This document shows, piece by piece, positions 8,419 to 16,297 of a DNA stretch of 64,000 nt (position 1 is the stretch's first letter; every line of letters starts with the position of its first letter). The notes below the pieces were generated by a model that did not search any database, was not told where the DNA came from, and was given only the letters and a program-made list of their open reading frames with translations. This DNA is from Desulfovibrio sp. (GTDB lineage Bacteria; Desulfobacterota; Desulfovibrionia; Desulfovibrionales; Desulfovibrionaceae). The DNA is taken from positions 310,001 to 374,000 of the forward strand of contig JAQYWK010000001.1 in assembly GCA_030145055.1 (NCBI GenBank), in the 5' to 3' direction. The position numbers and the translations under genes were made by a program.

Positions 8419-8847
8419 CTACATCTCCAAAAACCTTACAGAGAGGGGGTCCAAACTAAGAGTAACACCACCTTCTAGCACAAGTCGAACCTCATCGCTA
8501 AAACCTTCAGGATAAATAAAGAAGTCCACGCCCTCTCCATCGAGGGGCTCTTCATTCAAATGTCCGCTGAGCACCGTGCCTGGAAGGGAGACTTGATCCT
8601 CTCCCCATTGCAAAAATCCTTCTTCAAAATCAATATATAATATCTGCTTTGAATCAGTATCAACTGCGGTATTCCGAGCCTTATAAACAAATGAATTGAC
8701 CTGACTCAGAACGTCTGCGTCCCCGTCTCCCGCAAGATCAAGATTGGGCATGAGCGTAAACCAGCCCATGCCCACTATTACAAGCACAATCAGTAATTCA
8801 ATGAATGTCATGCCGCTGGAGCGGTTTCGTTTTGAATGGTTAACCAT
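8419..8847 (-). CDS. gspH: Type II secretion system minor pseudopilin GspH
   Basis: Start set at the ATG at 8847, with AGGATC just upstream; an in-frame TTG at 8880 would overlap gspG and give an unusually long leader. From this start the leader is 12 residues, cut after G12 in SSG/MTFIELLIVLVIVGMG, with glutamate at +5. The protein is about 142 residues. GspH (FimT-like) is the minor pseudopilin that links the tip complex to the major pseudopilin. The order G-H-I-J-K is standard. Confidence 0.88.
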   Translation of the reverse strand: MVNHSKRNRSSGMTFIELLIVLVIVGMGWFTLMPNLDLAGDGDADVLSQVNSFVYKARNTAVDTDSKQILYIDFEEGFLQWGEDQVSLPGTVLSGHLNEEPLDGEGVDFFIYPEGFSDEVRLVLEGGVTLSLDPLSVRFLEM

Positions 8848-8870
8848 TACGAGATCCTGAGAACTATAAC

Positions 8871-9332
8871 CTATTCCCAACTGTTGATGTCCGCATCATA
8901 ATCTTCGCCACCTTCCATTCCGTCAGCGCCAAGAGAAATAATCTCATAGCTGCGGTCGTCTTCGCCTGGACTTCTGTAAATATATTCATAACCCCAAGGA
9001 TCAACTGGTGCTACAGCAGAATCAAGATATCCGCCTTTACGGTAGTTACGCGGCACAGGGCGTGTATCTGGCTTCTTTATCAAAGCGCTAAGACCCTGTT
9101 CAGTGGAAGGATACCGTCCGGTATCAAGCTTATAAAGCTTTAAAGCAGAACCTAAAGCCTTCATATCCATCTGAGCTTTAGTAACCCTTGCTTCATTTGG
9201 TCTATCCATAATTTTAGGAACAAGCATGGAAGCCAAAAGACCAAGAATAACAATAACAATCATAAGTTCGATAAGACTGAACCCGCGCTGAGCTTTCTTG
9301 CTCTCCAAAATCTGATTTTCCCTTTTTTCCAT
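8871..9332 (-). CDS. gspG: Type II secretion system major pseudopilin GspG
   Basis: 153 residues, the typical GspG length. The prepilin signal is cut after G17 in [21 protein letters not shown], with glutamate at +5. The body has the hallmark GspG sequence: a helix with [20 protein letters not shown] and then TEQGL, followed by the calcium-binding C-terminal region [12 protein letters not shown] ending in acidic residues. It is the main subunit of the pseudopilus that pushes substrates through the secretin. AGAGG precedes the ATG. The lipoprotein gene ends 34 bases upstream. Confidence 0.95.
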   Translation of the reverse strand: MEKRENQILESKKAQRGFSLIELMIVIVILGLLASMLVPKIMDRPNEARVTKAQMDMKALGSALKLYKLDTGRYPSTEQGLSALIKKPDTRPVPRNYRKGGYLDSAVAPVDPWGYEYIYRSPGEDDRSYEIISLGADGMEGGEDYDADINSWE

Positions 9333-9366
9333 TTTCGCCTCTGCTAATATTTTGAAATTGAAACTA

Positions 9367-10743
9367 TTAATTAATATCCCTGATATCTATTTTCCCGACT
9401 TCAAGTGGCTCCCATTTAAGCGGAGACTGACCTGAAAGACCTAAACGGCGAGGAAGCATGCCACGAGATTTGAAATAATCATCGGGCCGCGCCACCTTAT
9501 CCCACCACAAAAAATATCCCTTACTTGGTATGAACCGACAATACAACCGTTGAAATTCACGCTGTGCAATGGGTTCTGCAAGAATAAAGGGACGTCCTCT
9601 TTCTGAAAAAGTAAAATCCCTACCAACGATAACTTTTTTCCAGTCAGCAAGATCCTGAACTCCTTCAAGAACCTCTCCAGTGACAGAAGAATAATATCGC
9701 ATCTCACCATCAATGTCATTTACCCGGTAAGCTTTAGCTGATGCCGACCGAAAAACCTCAATAGAAACAGGTGCAAAAAAAACCTTGCGCGACAATCTCT
9801 TACGTGGAGAGCGATATGAAACAACACCATTTTTTAGGAAAAAGTTATTAGTATCTTCATGATAGGCCGAGCGTTTGCGCTGACCAACATCCCAACGGAA
9901 CCTATTGCCGGATTCAGTGGTCATATCCAGATACGGTCCATCCGCCTTAACAAATTCAAAAGGACCACCCTGAATTTTGTTATTAAAAATCTGTGTTCCT
10001 TTTAAAGGAGACCACATATTAAGCTCACCCTTAACATCAACGGCCATTAAAAGCCCCTCTTCATCAGAAAAAGAAAGCATCAGCGGCTCATGCATAAACC
10101 TGAAAATCTGATTAAACGGGCCAGAAGATGGGCCAACCCAAAGCCTACGTCCTTTATCAATCATGGCAAGCCACGACCCTTTAGGGGAAATAGAAAATTT
10201 TTCAATGGTACTGTTTACATCTGCGGCCAAAATTCTAGAGCAAGTATCAACCCCAAAAACTTCAACAACGCCGTTATTGCCCGAAGTCGCAGCTAGAACC
10301 GAGGACCCGGGAAACCATGAAATGCCTGTGACAGGCTCAGCAGAAGTCTGCACTGCAGAGCAGCCAGTTACGCCATAAATTCGGATTAACCCATTTTGAT
10401 GACCAGCAGCGAGAACTCCTCCCTTCTGAACGAGAACTGTAACATTCTCAGCTAGATGCACTATCTCATTACTTTCACTGAGCTGTACATAATAGCTCCC
10501 AGTCATATCTTCAGGAGGACGATTGTAAATACTGTCCAAAGAAGAATACTGCTGTTCGGCAGAGTATTGGACAAGCTCAGCAAGCGTTACAGGACGTTTT
10601 CCTACAAGCTGGAACACATCCAAATTATCATCTGCAATCAACAACGGGTCTCCAGTCTCAAGCCTCCCCTTACTGGCCCCCGTACATCCTGATATAAACC
10701 CTATAAAGGCCACTAATAGACAGAGATAAAAGACTTTTTTCAT
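9367..10743 (-). CDS. Predicted beta-propeller lipoprotein at the head of the gsp operon
   Basis: Start set at the ATG at 10743, preceded by GGTGG; an upstream in-frame start has no such support. It gives 458 residues beginning [20 protein letters not shown], a lipoprotein signal peptide with the lipobox cysteine at residue 20. The body has repeated beta-strand blocks with WD40-like spacing (for example [21 protein letters not shown] and [16 protein letters not shown], about 40 residues apart), suggesting a beta-propeller. No known gsp gene corresponds to it. Being first in the operon, it may be an outer-membrane or periplasmic partner such as a secretin chaperone, scaffold or substrate receptor, but that is conjecture. 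Confidence 0.7.
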   Translation of the reverse strand: MKKVFYLCLLVAFIGFISGCTGASKGRLETGDPLLIADDNLDVFQLVGKRPVTLAELVQYSAEQQYSSLDSIYNRPPEDMTGSYYVQLSESNEIVHLAENVTVLVQKGGVLAAGHQNGLIRIYGVTGCSAVQTSAEPVTGISWFPGSSVLAATSGNNGVVEVFGVDTCSRILAADVNSTIEKFSISPKGSWLAMIDKGRRLWVGPSSGPFNQIFRFMHEPLMLSFSDEEGLLMAVDVKGELNMWSPLKGTQIFNNKIQGGPFEFVKADGPYLDMTTESGNRFRWDVGQRKRSAYHEDTNNFFLKNGVVSYRSPRKRLSRKVFFAPVSIEVFRSASAKAYRVNDIDGEMRYYSSVTGEVLEGVQDLADWKKVIVGRDFTFSERGRPFILAEPIAQREFQRLYCRFIPSKGYFLWWDKVARPDDYFKSRGMLPRRLGLSGQSPLKWEPLEVGKIDIRDIN

Positions 10744-10870
10744 ATTAAACCACCATTCCTTTAATTCAATTAAACAGCAAATGAAGCAGACCATCAATAA
10801 CTAAGTATCGTAAATCAGTCGAATTTGCCTGAAATTAACGAATCGACTTAAGCCGCAACGGTTGATAACG

Positions 10871-10898
10871 TTTCTAAGATAGTGAATGTAAAAGTCAA
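10871..10898 (-). promoter_or_regulatory. Candidate promoter of the gsp operon
   Basis: On the minus strand TTGACT (10898-10893), a 16-base spacer and TAGAAA (10876-10871) resemble a sigma-70 promoter pointing at the lipoprotein and gsp genes, about 125 bases before the first ATG. The divergent kinase gene starts at 10995. The rest of this 251-base gap shows no other clear signal. Confidence 0.35.
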
Positions 10899-10994
10899 GC
10901 TAGATCTAAAATTCCTTACTTGCTCATAAGGCAGTATTACGGCAAAAGAACCCATCAGGTTTACTAAAAAAAAGGATACCCTCCGGCTGTTCAC

Positions 10995-12272
10995 ATGAGA
11001 AGCAAAAAAAACAAATTAGAAATAAAGAGCAAACGATCCCTGTCAGGCCGTATCAAAGAGTTAAGCACTGTGTTGTTTGGTTCTATGAAAAGCGGAAGCT
11101 GGCGGCTACCCGTTCTGGCTGTTTTTTTTATCTTTGCATATATTGTTTTCGACATGATGGTGGACAGTCCAATTCGCCACTATATTTTTTGTATCGTCTT
11201 GGTTGTCTCATCCCTTTACTTCTCATGGCGTATCGGCGGCAGAGAAACAATGACGTATGTTGGTTTTTTTAATATCTTTTTTGCTTTTATATTTTCGCGC
11301 CTGCTTTACATGACAGGCAGTTTCTCATCAAAATTGTTTTTAAGCCGTTCTTTTATGATACTGTATGTCGTAGCCATCATCTTTATGTTCATCATGACTA
11401 AAAGGAAATCTCCGGCAGATACAGAAAAACAGAACCACGAAAAATCGATTCGAAATGAACAGCAAAAAAGAAGACAGCTTGAACTAATGGTTGCCACAGA
11501 GAAATTAACTGGCGATATGATTGTACAAGCGAATATGGTAAAAGATGAATTGATGGTACTCCAGAACTCATGGAAATCACAAATTCATACCATCGTTAAT
11601 GATCTGCCAAAAGTAAAAGAACGCGAGCTTTACAACCAAATAGTGACTCCCTTTGAAGAGAGCATCGTTAAACATTTGAGAGGGCTTGAAAACAGACTCT
11701 CCTTTAAGCCGCAACTAATTGAACTAGATGAATTGGCAAAAGAACTCGAAATAAAGCTAGGCGACGATAAAAAACATTTTCAAAAAAGACTTGATGCTGC
11801 CTTTGATTTTAAAGGGTGGAGCGGCAGGGTAGAAGAAATTTTTATTGATAAGTATAAGACATGGGAAATCCTGCTTAACCTTTTAAGAAATAGCCAAACA
11901 GCCATGGAACTAAGGCAAATTGAGTTACTTAGACAAGGCAGTGAAGAGTTCAAAAATTATGTTCCCCGTCTTGCCATTATTGCCGACATCGACGGGAAAA
12001 ATGCAAGAATAAGAGTGCTAGACACAGGCGGAGGCGTGCCGGACGACAGCCTGCCTGATCTTTTCAAAAGAGCTGTACCTTCGGCAAAAAGGCAAGGAAA
12101 AGCAATGGGTCAGGGCACTATGTTCGTTAAGTTTTTCGGAGACAATATGGGATTTGATATTTCGGCTCTAAACACTGACAAATTAGGCTCTAAAGGCCTT
12201 GAAGTGTGTATACTTATACCTCTCGGAACCTTCGGCCCGGCAGGGGCTATCCCCGCAGGAGAAACAGCATGA
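10995..12272 (+). CDS. Membrane sensor histidine kinase, divergent phosphoacceptor region
   Basis: 425 residues. Several hydrophobic helices occupy about residues 35-135, with no obvious periplasmic sensor domain, followed by a coiled-coil linker. The C-terminal ATPase domain is clear: N-box LLNLLRNSQTAM, G1 box LDTGGGVPDD and G2-type GQGTMFVKFFGDNMGF. No standard H-box (H-E/D-x-R-T-P) is seen; the nearest candidate is the histidine in QIHTIVNDLP at about residue 198. The gene overlaps the next one by ATGA, so the two form a two-component pair. They sit between the divergent gsp operon and gspC, which hints at a link with secretion, but no target is evident. Confidence 0.75.
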   Translation: MRSKKNKLEIKSKRSLSGRIKELSTVLFGSMKSGSWRLPVLAVFFIFAYIVFDMMVDSPIRHYIFCIVLVVSSLYFSWRIGGRETMTYVGFFNIFFAFIFSRLLYMTGSFSSKLFLSRSFMILYVVAIIFMFIMTKRKSPADTEKQNHEKSIRNEQQKRRQLELMVATEKLTGDMIVQANMVKDELMVLQNSWKSQIHTIVNDLPKVKERELYNQIVTPFEESIVKHLRGLENRLSFKPQLIELDELAKELEIKLGDDKKHFQKRLDAAFDFKGWSGRVEEIFIDKYKTWEILLNLLRNSQTAMELRQIELLRQGSEEFKNYVPRLAIIADIDGKNARIRVLDTGGGVPDDSLPDLFKRAVPSAKRQGKAMGQGTMFVKFFGDNMGFDISALNTDKLGSKGLEVCILIPLGTFGPAGAIPAGETA

Positions 12273-13207
12273 CCCCGGTTCAGGAAAAACTATTTTTCGT
12301 ATTAGCAGACGACGATCCGCGCTTGCACGAATACACGGTATCCATTCTAAAAGAATCTGGAATGCTCGAAAAACATGAATCATTTTATGATCCAGTTTCT
12401 TTTCTGGCCTTCTTAAAAGAATCCGAAGAAGAACCTGACGTTATTCTGCTCGACGTCCATTTCGAAGGATCAGGCCTAAGCGGCGTTGATATTCTTCCAT
12501 TCATCCGCGAAGAATATCCATACATTCCCGTAATTCTACTGACGGGCATGGATGCAGAAGCAACGGACGAAGCACAGTCTGATGTTTTCACATATTTCAT
12601 CCCCAAGCCAGTAACTGAAGCCCATCTCACAAGCATGCTTCACTTTTACCTTGGAAAAAGTAAAAAAAGTGCTGAGACAATCAATACGCTTATCGATGAG
12701 ATGGAAGAAGTTAAAGGATATCACCACCTTCTAGAACAAGAAGTTGAAGAACTTCAGGACGAACAACGCAGACTTGAGCAGCTTACCAGAGAAGACAAAT
12801 CTGGTAGCAGCACCAAAGGGTTTGAAAAAGTGTCCGAAATTCTCGAATCTCTACTGACAAAAAGTCAGCCGATGCCTAGCTTTGTTGCAGACCTTGAAAA
12901 AGTATACTCAACACAGTTCAAACTTTTCAAGAAAGTCATCGAAACTCTGATCCGTTTTGATGTACAGGATTCAGCCACTCCGGGCATGAATATTCATAAA
13001 GTCAAAGGGACTCAAAACGTATTTAGTGCAAGACTGTCACGAAAAGTGCGCCTTTTCTATTATAGCTCGGCCAAGAGCGTAAAGAAAAAGTTAATAAGAT
13101 TAGATATTTATCACGACACCAAGGGTATGGACAAGTGGATTAAAAACAACTACCATTCTTACGCTGAAACAGATGATCAATACGAAAACTTATTAAAACG
13201 GTCTTAG
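12269..13207 (+). CDS. Response regulator: receiver domain, coiled coil and RelE-like C-terminus
   Basis: Start is the ATG at 12269, overlapping the kinase stop (ATGA) and preceded by GCAGGAG. Of 312 residues, the first ~125 are a CheY-like receiver with acidic pocket DDD (about 14-16), phosphoacceptor aspartate in ILLDVHF (about residue 62), threonine in LLTGMD and lysine in IPKPV. A glutamate-rich coiled coil follows (about 140-175). The last ~80 residues read like a RelE/ParE-fold domain: MNIHKVKGTQNVFSARLS, then VRLFYY and LIRLDIYHDTKGMDKW match the spacing of the toxin family pattern. No DNA-binding or enzymatic output domain of a usual kind is visible. Confidence 0.75.
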   Translation: MTPVQEKLFFVLADDDPRLHEYTVSILKESGMLEKHESFYDPVSFLAFLKESEEEPDVILLDVHFEGSGLSGVDILPFIREEYPYIPVILLTGMDAEATDEAQSDVFTYFIPKPVTEAHLTSMLHFYLGKSKKSAETINTLIDEMEEVKGYHHLLEQEVEELQDEQRRLEQLTREDKSGSSTKGFEKVSEILESLLTKSQPMPSFVADLEKVYSTQFKLFKKVIETLIRFDVQDSATPGMNIHKVKGTQNVFSARLSRKVRLFYYSSAKSVKKKLIRLDIYHDTKGMDKWIKNNYHSYAETDDQYENLLKRS

Positions 13208-13274
13208 CCTAGTTAATTCAATAAAATTAATTCGATATAAGTAAGACAAGATAATAGTAGGATATCCACTGAAT

Positions 13275-14051
13275 ATGGAGCTTAAAGCCACAAAATTTCC
13301 GGCATGGTTATGGCCGCTGACTTTCGGGTTAGCAGTTGCATACCTTGTTGCGTCATATATTCCGTTACCGACTCCAACCGCTCCTATTCTCGGAGAATCT
13401 TTCACATCTTCTGCAGCAGATAAGATCGCAAAAGAATCAGCTATTATTCTTGAGCGTAACATTCTAGGCCTCGATAATCCTGCAGAAATTCAGAAAAAAG
13501 CGACTGTAACACCTAGCACGTGGGCACTTGTGGGCATTATGACCGGAGAAGTGGATATGGCTGTCTTTAGAATTAAAGACGAAACAGTCATACTGCGCGA
13601 AGGAGATGAACATGAAGGCTGGACTCTTTATGAAATCAAGCCCCAATATGTTCTCTGGAAATTTGGACGGGAAGAAAAGAAAGTTGCTATGTGGGATCAA
13701 GTTCAAGCCCTGAAACTTGTTAGAGGCAAGACAAATAAACTCATCATAGATAAAACAGAAGCCTCTGCCGTACTTGAAGATCCTAACGCATTCCTCAGTC
13801 AGGCTCTCTTTAAACCGAACAACAAAAACGGTAAAACACAAGGTTTCCGCATCACAAATATTAAGCAGAATTCACTGCTCCGCAAACTGGGACTTGAAAA
13901 CGGTGATGTTCTTATGCGCGTCAACGGTGAAATGATCACCGGACCCACCAAACTACTTCAAGTTTACGGTTCAATGGCTGGAGCTTCAGCAATCTACATA
14001 GACGTAGAACGCAAGGGCCAAATCCTCTCACTAGTTGTCGAACTCAAGTAG
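13275..14051 (+). CDS. gspC: Type II secretion system protein GspC
   Basis: 258 residues. One N-terminal membrane helix (about residues 12-27), a periplasmic linker, the homology region (about 75-130, with the WALVGIMTG, AVFRIKDETVIL and LYEIKPQYVLWKF strands) that contacts the secretin GspD, and a C-terminal PDZ domain (about 175-258, GFRITNIKQNSLLRKLGLENGD onward). GspC couples the inner-membrane platform to the outer-membrane secretin. It starts 67 bases after the response regulator and gspF follows 14 bases later; gspD and gspE, which usually lie between them, are not there. Confidence 0.88.
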   Translation: MELKATKFPAWLWPLTFGLAVAYLVASYIPLPTPTAPILGESFTSSAADKIAKESAIILERNILGLDNPAEIQKKATVTPSTWALVGIMTGEVDMAVFRIKDETVILREGDEHEGWTLYEIKPQYVLWKFGREEKKVAMWDQVQALKLVRGKTNKLIIDKTEASAVLEDPNAFLSQALFKPNNKNGKTQGFRITNIKQNSLLRKLGLENGDVLMRVNGEMITGPTKLLQVYGSMAGASAIYIDVERKGQILSLVVELK

Positions 14052-14065
14052 GAATTTAAGCAGGA

Positions 14066-15277
14066 ATGCCGACTTACCAATATAGAGCCGTAACGAACGA
14101 AGGGAAAAAAAAGAAAGGATTTGTCGAGGCTTCCTCACAATCCAAAGCTTTTGCAACACTGCAAGGTAAGGGGCTCATGCCCTTGCGCCTTGAGCAGGTT
14201 AAATCAACTCAAAAAGATCCTTCTGCGACCAAATCATTTACCTCGTCACTCACGGTGGGTGGCAAAATCAGGCTCGGCGAGTCTTTTTATTACTTAGGCA
14301 TTTTACTGCAAAGCGGTACAGCTCTTGCGCAGGCATTAGATATGATGTCCCGCATGACTTCCGGCTTTGCCAGCCGCATATGGATGGAAATCAGAGACGC
14401 GGTTCAGTCGGGTGAAAGTTTCTCGTCCTGTCTGGATAAATATCCCAAACTCTTCCCGCCAGTTTATGTCGGGATGGTACAAGTTGCAGAATCTGTAGGT
14501 AAGCTCGGAGATGTTCTAGAAAACATTGCTAAATACGAAGAAGAGCGAGCTGAAGTCAGCGGTAGACTTATGACTGCCATGGTTTATCCATGTGTAATTC
14601 TTATGATTGGACTAAGCGCTGTGTACTTTCTTCTTTCCGAAGTCCTGCCAAAAATTACCGGTATATTCCAAGCTTCGAAGGGCGAACTGCCTACTTCTAC
14701 AAAGATTGTCGTGGCACTTGGAAATACGGTAGGCGACCTTGGTATTATGGCACTTATTATTCCGGCAGGCGTTATTTTCGGGTTTATAAGTGCGTATAAA
14801 TCTATCCCTAAATTTCAAGAAAAAATTGACTCCATACTTTGGAAACTACCTCTCGTTCAAAAAAGTACCCTTGCCCGTTTTTCTGGTATTTTAGGATTTC
14901 AGCTTGATGCGGGAATACCCCTTGTTCAAGCAATGGAAAGTTCATCCAAAGCTGTAAAATCATCTTTTTTCAAAAAGAAAATTTCCGAGGCAAAAGAAGA
15001 AGTTGCCACAGGGCGAACCCTTAGCGCAGTCTTTGCCGAACAGAAAATTTATCCGGATATTTACATCCTCACCCTCACAGCAGGACAGAAATCAGGTCAG
15101 CTTGGTAAGTTTCTACAGCGCATGGGAACCATTTTTGAGCGCGATGTGGATAACTTTATGAAACGTGTTGTTGCACTTGCTGAACCGATGCTGCTCTTGT
15201 TTATCGGTATGCTCGTCGCTTTTATCGTTGTCGCAATTATGGGTCCGATCTTCGACCTGACGACCCTCGTAAAATAG
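14066..15277 (+). CDS. gspF: Type II secretion system inner-membrane platform protein GspF
   Basis: 403 residues, the usual length. The N-terminal MPTYQYRAVTNEGKKKKGFVEA is the typical GspF/PilC opening, followed by two homologous cytoplasmic helical domains and three membrane helices (around residues 170-195, 220-245 and 375-400). Conserved family segments GESFSSCLDKYPKLFPPVYVGMV and the second-domain copy RTLSAVFAEQKIYPD are present. GspF is the polytopic platform protein that converts ATPase motion into pseudopilus assembly. PilC of type IV pili is related, but the adjacent gspC and the G-N operon fix the assignment. Confidence 0.92.
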   Translation: MPTYQYRAVTNEGKKKKGFVEASSQSKAFATLQGKGLMPLRLEQVKSTQKDPSATKSFTSSLTVGGKIRLGESFYYLGILLQSGTALAQALDMMSRMTSGFASRIWMEIRDAVQSGESFSSCLDKYPKLFPPVYVGMVQVAESVGKLGDVLENIAKYEEERAEVSGRLMTAMVYPCVILMIGLSAVYFLLSEVLPKITGIFQASKGELPTSTKIVVALGNTVGDLGIMALIIPAGVIFGFISAYKSIPKFQEKIDSILWKLPLVQKSTLARFSGILGFQLDAGIPLVQAMESSSKAVKSSFFKKKISEAKEEVATGRTLSAVFAEQKIYPDIYILTLTAGQKSGQLGKFLQRMGTIFERDVDNFMKRVVALAEPMLLLFIGMLVAFIVVAIMGPIFDLTTLVK

Positions 15278-15289
15278 GAATTTTGAATA

Positions 15290-16291
15290 ATGACGGATAA
15301 ACAACTGTCTGATTTCATTGAACGAGGCCGCGAGGTTCTCGCAATTGAAGAAAAAGGACTTGCGTCCATCAGAGAAAATTTGAGCCTAGGCTTTGCAAAA
15401 GCAGTCGAAATGCTAGCAGGCTGTACAGGCCGCGTAATTATCACGGGCTTAGGTAAATCCGGCCTTGTGGGGCGCAAAATAGCCGCCACTATGTCAAGCA
15501 CCGGCACACCATCCTTTTTCCTGCACCCTGTTGAAGGGGCGCACGGTGATTTAGGAATGGTTCGCTCCGACGATGTGGTCATAGCCATATCCAACAGCGG
15601 CGAAACCGATGAGCTAAATTCCCTGCTCCCGGCAATCCGTTCCTTCGATACAAAGATCATTTCCATCACCGCAAACAGCGATTCCACCATGAGCGCTCTT
15701 TCTGATGTTGTGATTGAAGCAAAAGTACCATGCGAAGCGTGTTCTCACGGGTTGGCACCAACCGCTAGCACCACCGCAGCATTAGCTTTAGGCGATGCTC
15801 TTGCCGTCTGCCTTATGGATCACAAAGATTTCGACAGCATAGATTTCAAAAAGTTCCATCCCGGCGGAACGCTTGGACGCAGGCTGACCTTATGTATCAG
15901 CGAACTTATGCACACGGACAATATCCCTTCCGCGCTAGAGAACGACACATTGTCCGATGCTCTGAATATACTAGATAAAGGCAAACTCGGACTTGTTGCC
16001 CTCACCTCAAATGAAGGCAAGCTATCCGGCGTAATCACCGACGGAGATGTTCGTAGGCTAATCTGTTCTGACAAGTTAGATATTTCCGCCCCCGCTTCGA
16101 ACGTTATGGCTAAAAACCCTTTACGGGTTACCCCTGACATGTCCGCAGCACAGGCCCTTGATTTAATGGAAGCCAAACAAATTACTGTCCTTCCCGTTGT
16201 CGGTGAAGACGGAAAAGTTTCCGGCATGATCCATCTACATGATCTGCTTGGTAAAGGCAGACTCAAATTCGCGGAAACTACAAGAGGGTAA
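15290..16291 (+). CDS. kdsD: D-arabinose 5-phosphate isomerase, KdsD/KpsF family
   Basis: 333 residues with an N-terminal SIS sugar isomerase domain (about 40-180: GRVIITGLGKSGLVGRKIAATMSSTG, HPVEGAHGDLGM, ISNSGETDE) and two C-terminal CBS domains (about 205-325). This is the KdsD/KpsF/GutQ layout. The enzyme converts ribulose 5-phosphate to arabinose 5-phosphate, the first step to Kdo for LPS or capsule. It lies 12 bases after gspF and 6 bases before asnB, so it belongs to the same plus-strand run. LPS synthesis is implied; whether it is the housekeeping copy or one specific to this glycan locus cannot be said. Confidence 0.9.
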   Translation: MTDKQLSDFIERGREVLAIEEKGLASIRENLSLGFAKAVEMLAGCTGRVIITGLGKSGLVGRKIAATMSSTGTPSFFLHPVEGAHGDLGMVRSDDVVIAISNSGETDELNSLLPAIRSFDTKIISITANSDSTMSALSDVVIEAKVPCEACSHGLAPTASTTAALALGDALAVCLMDHKDFDSIDFKKFHPGGTLGRRLTLCISELMHTDNIPSALENDTLSDALNILDKGKLGLVALTSNEGKLSGVITDGDVRRLICSDKLDISAPASNVMAKNPLRVTPDMSAAQALDLMEAKQITVLPVVGEDGKVSGMIHLHDLLGKGRLKFAETTRG

Positions 16292-16297
16292 CCCTGC

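Noticed and set aside
6531-9332. Type IV pilus operon
   Set aside because: Prepilin-like signals occur in both systems, but GspG-specific segments, the H-I-J-K order and gspL/M/N/C identify a T2SS.
10862-10890. Promoter of the histidine kinase gene (TTGATA-N17-AATGTA)
   Set aside because: The -10 hexamer matches poorly and no further support is visible.
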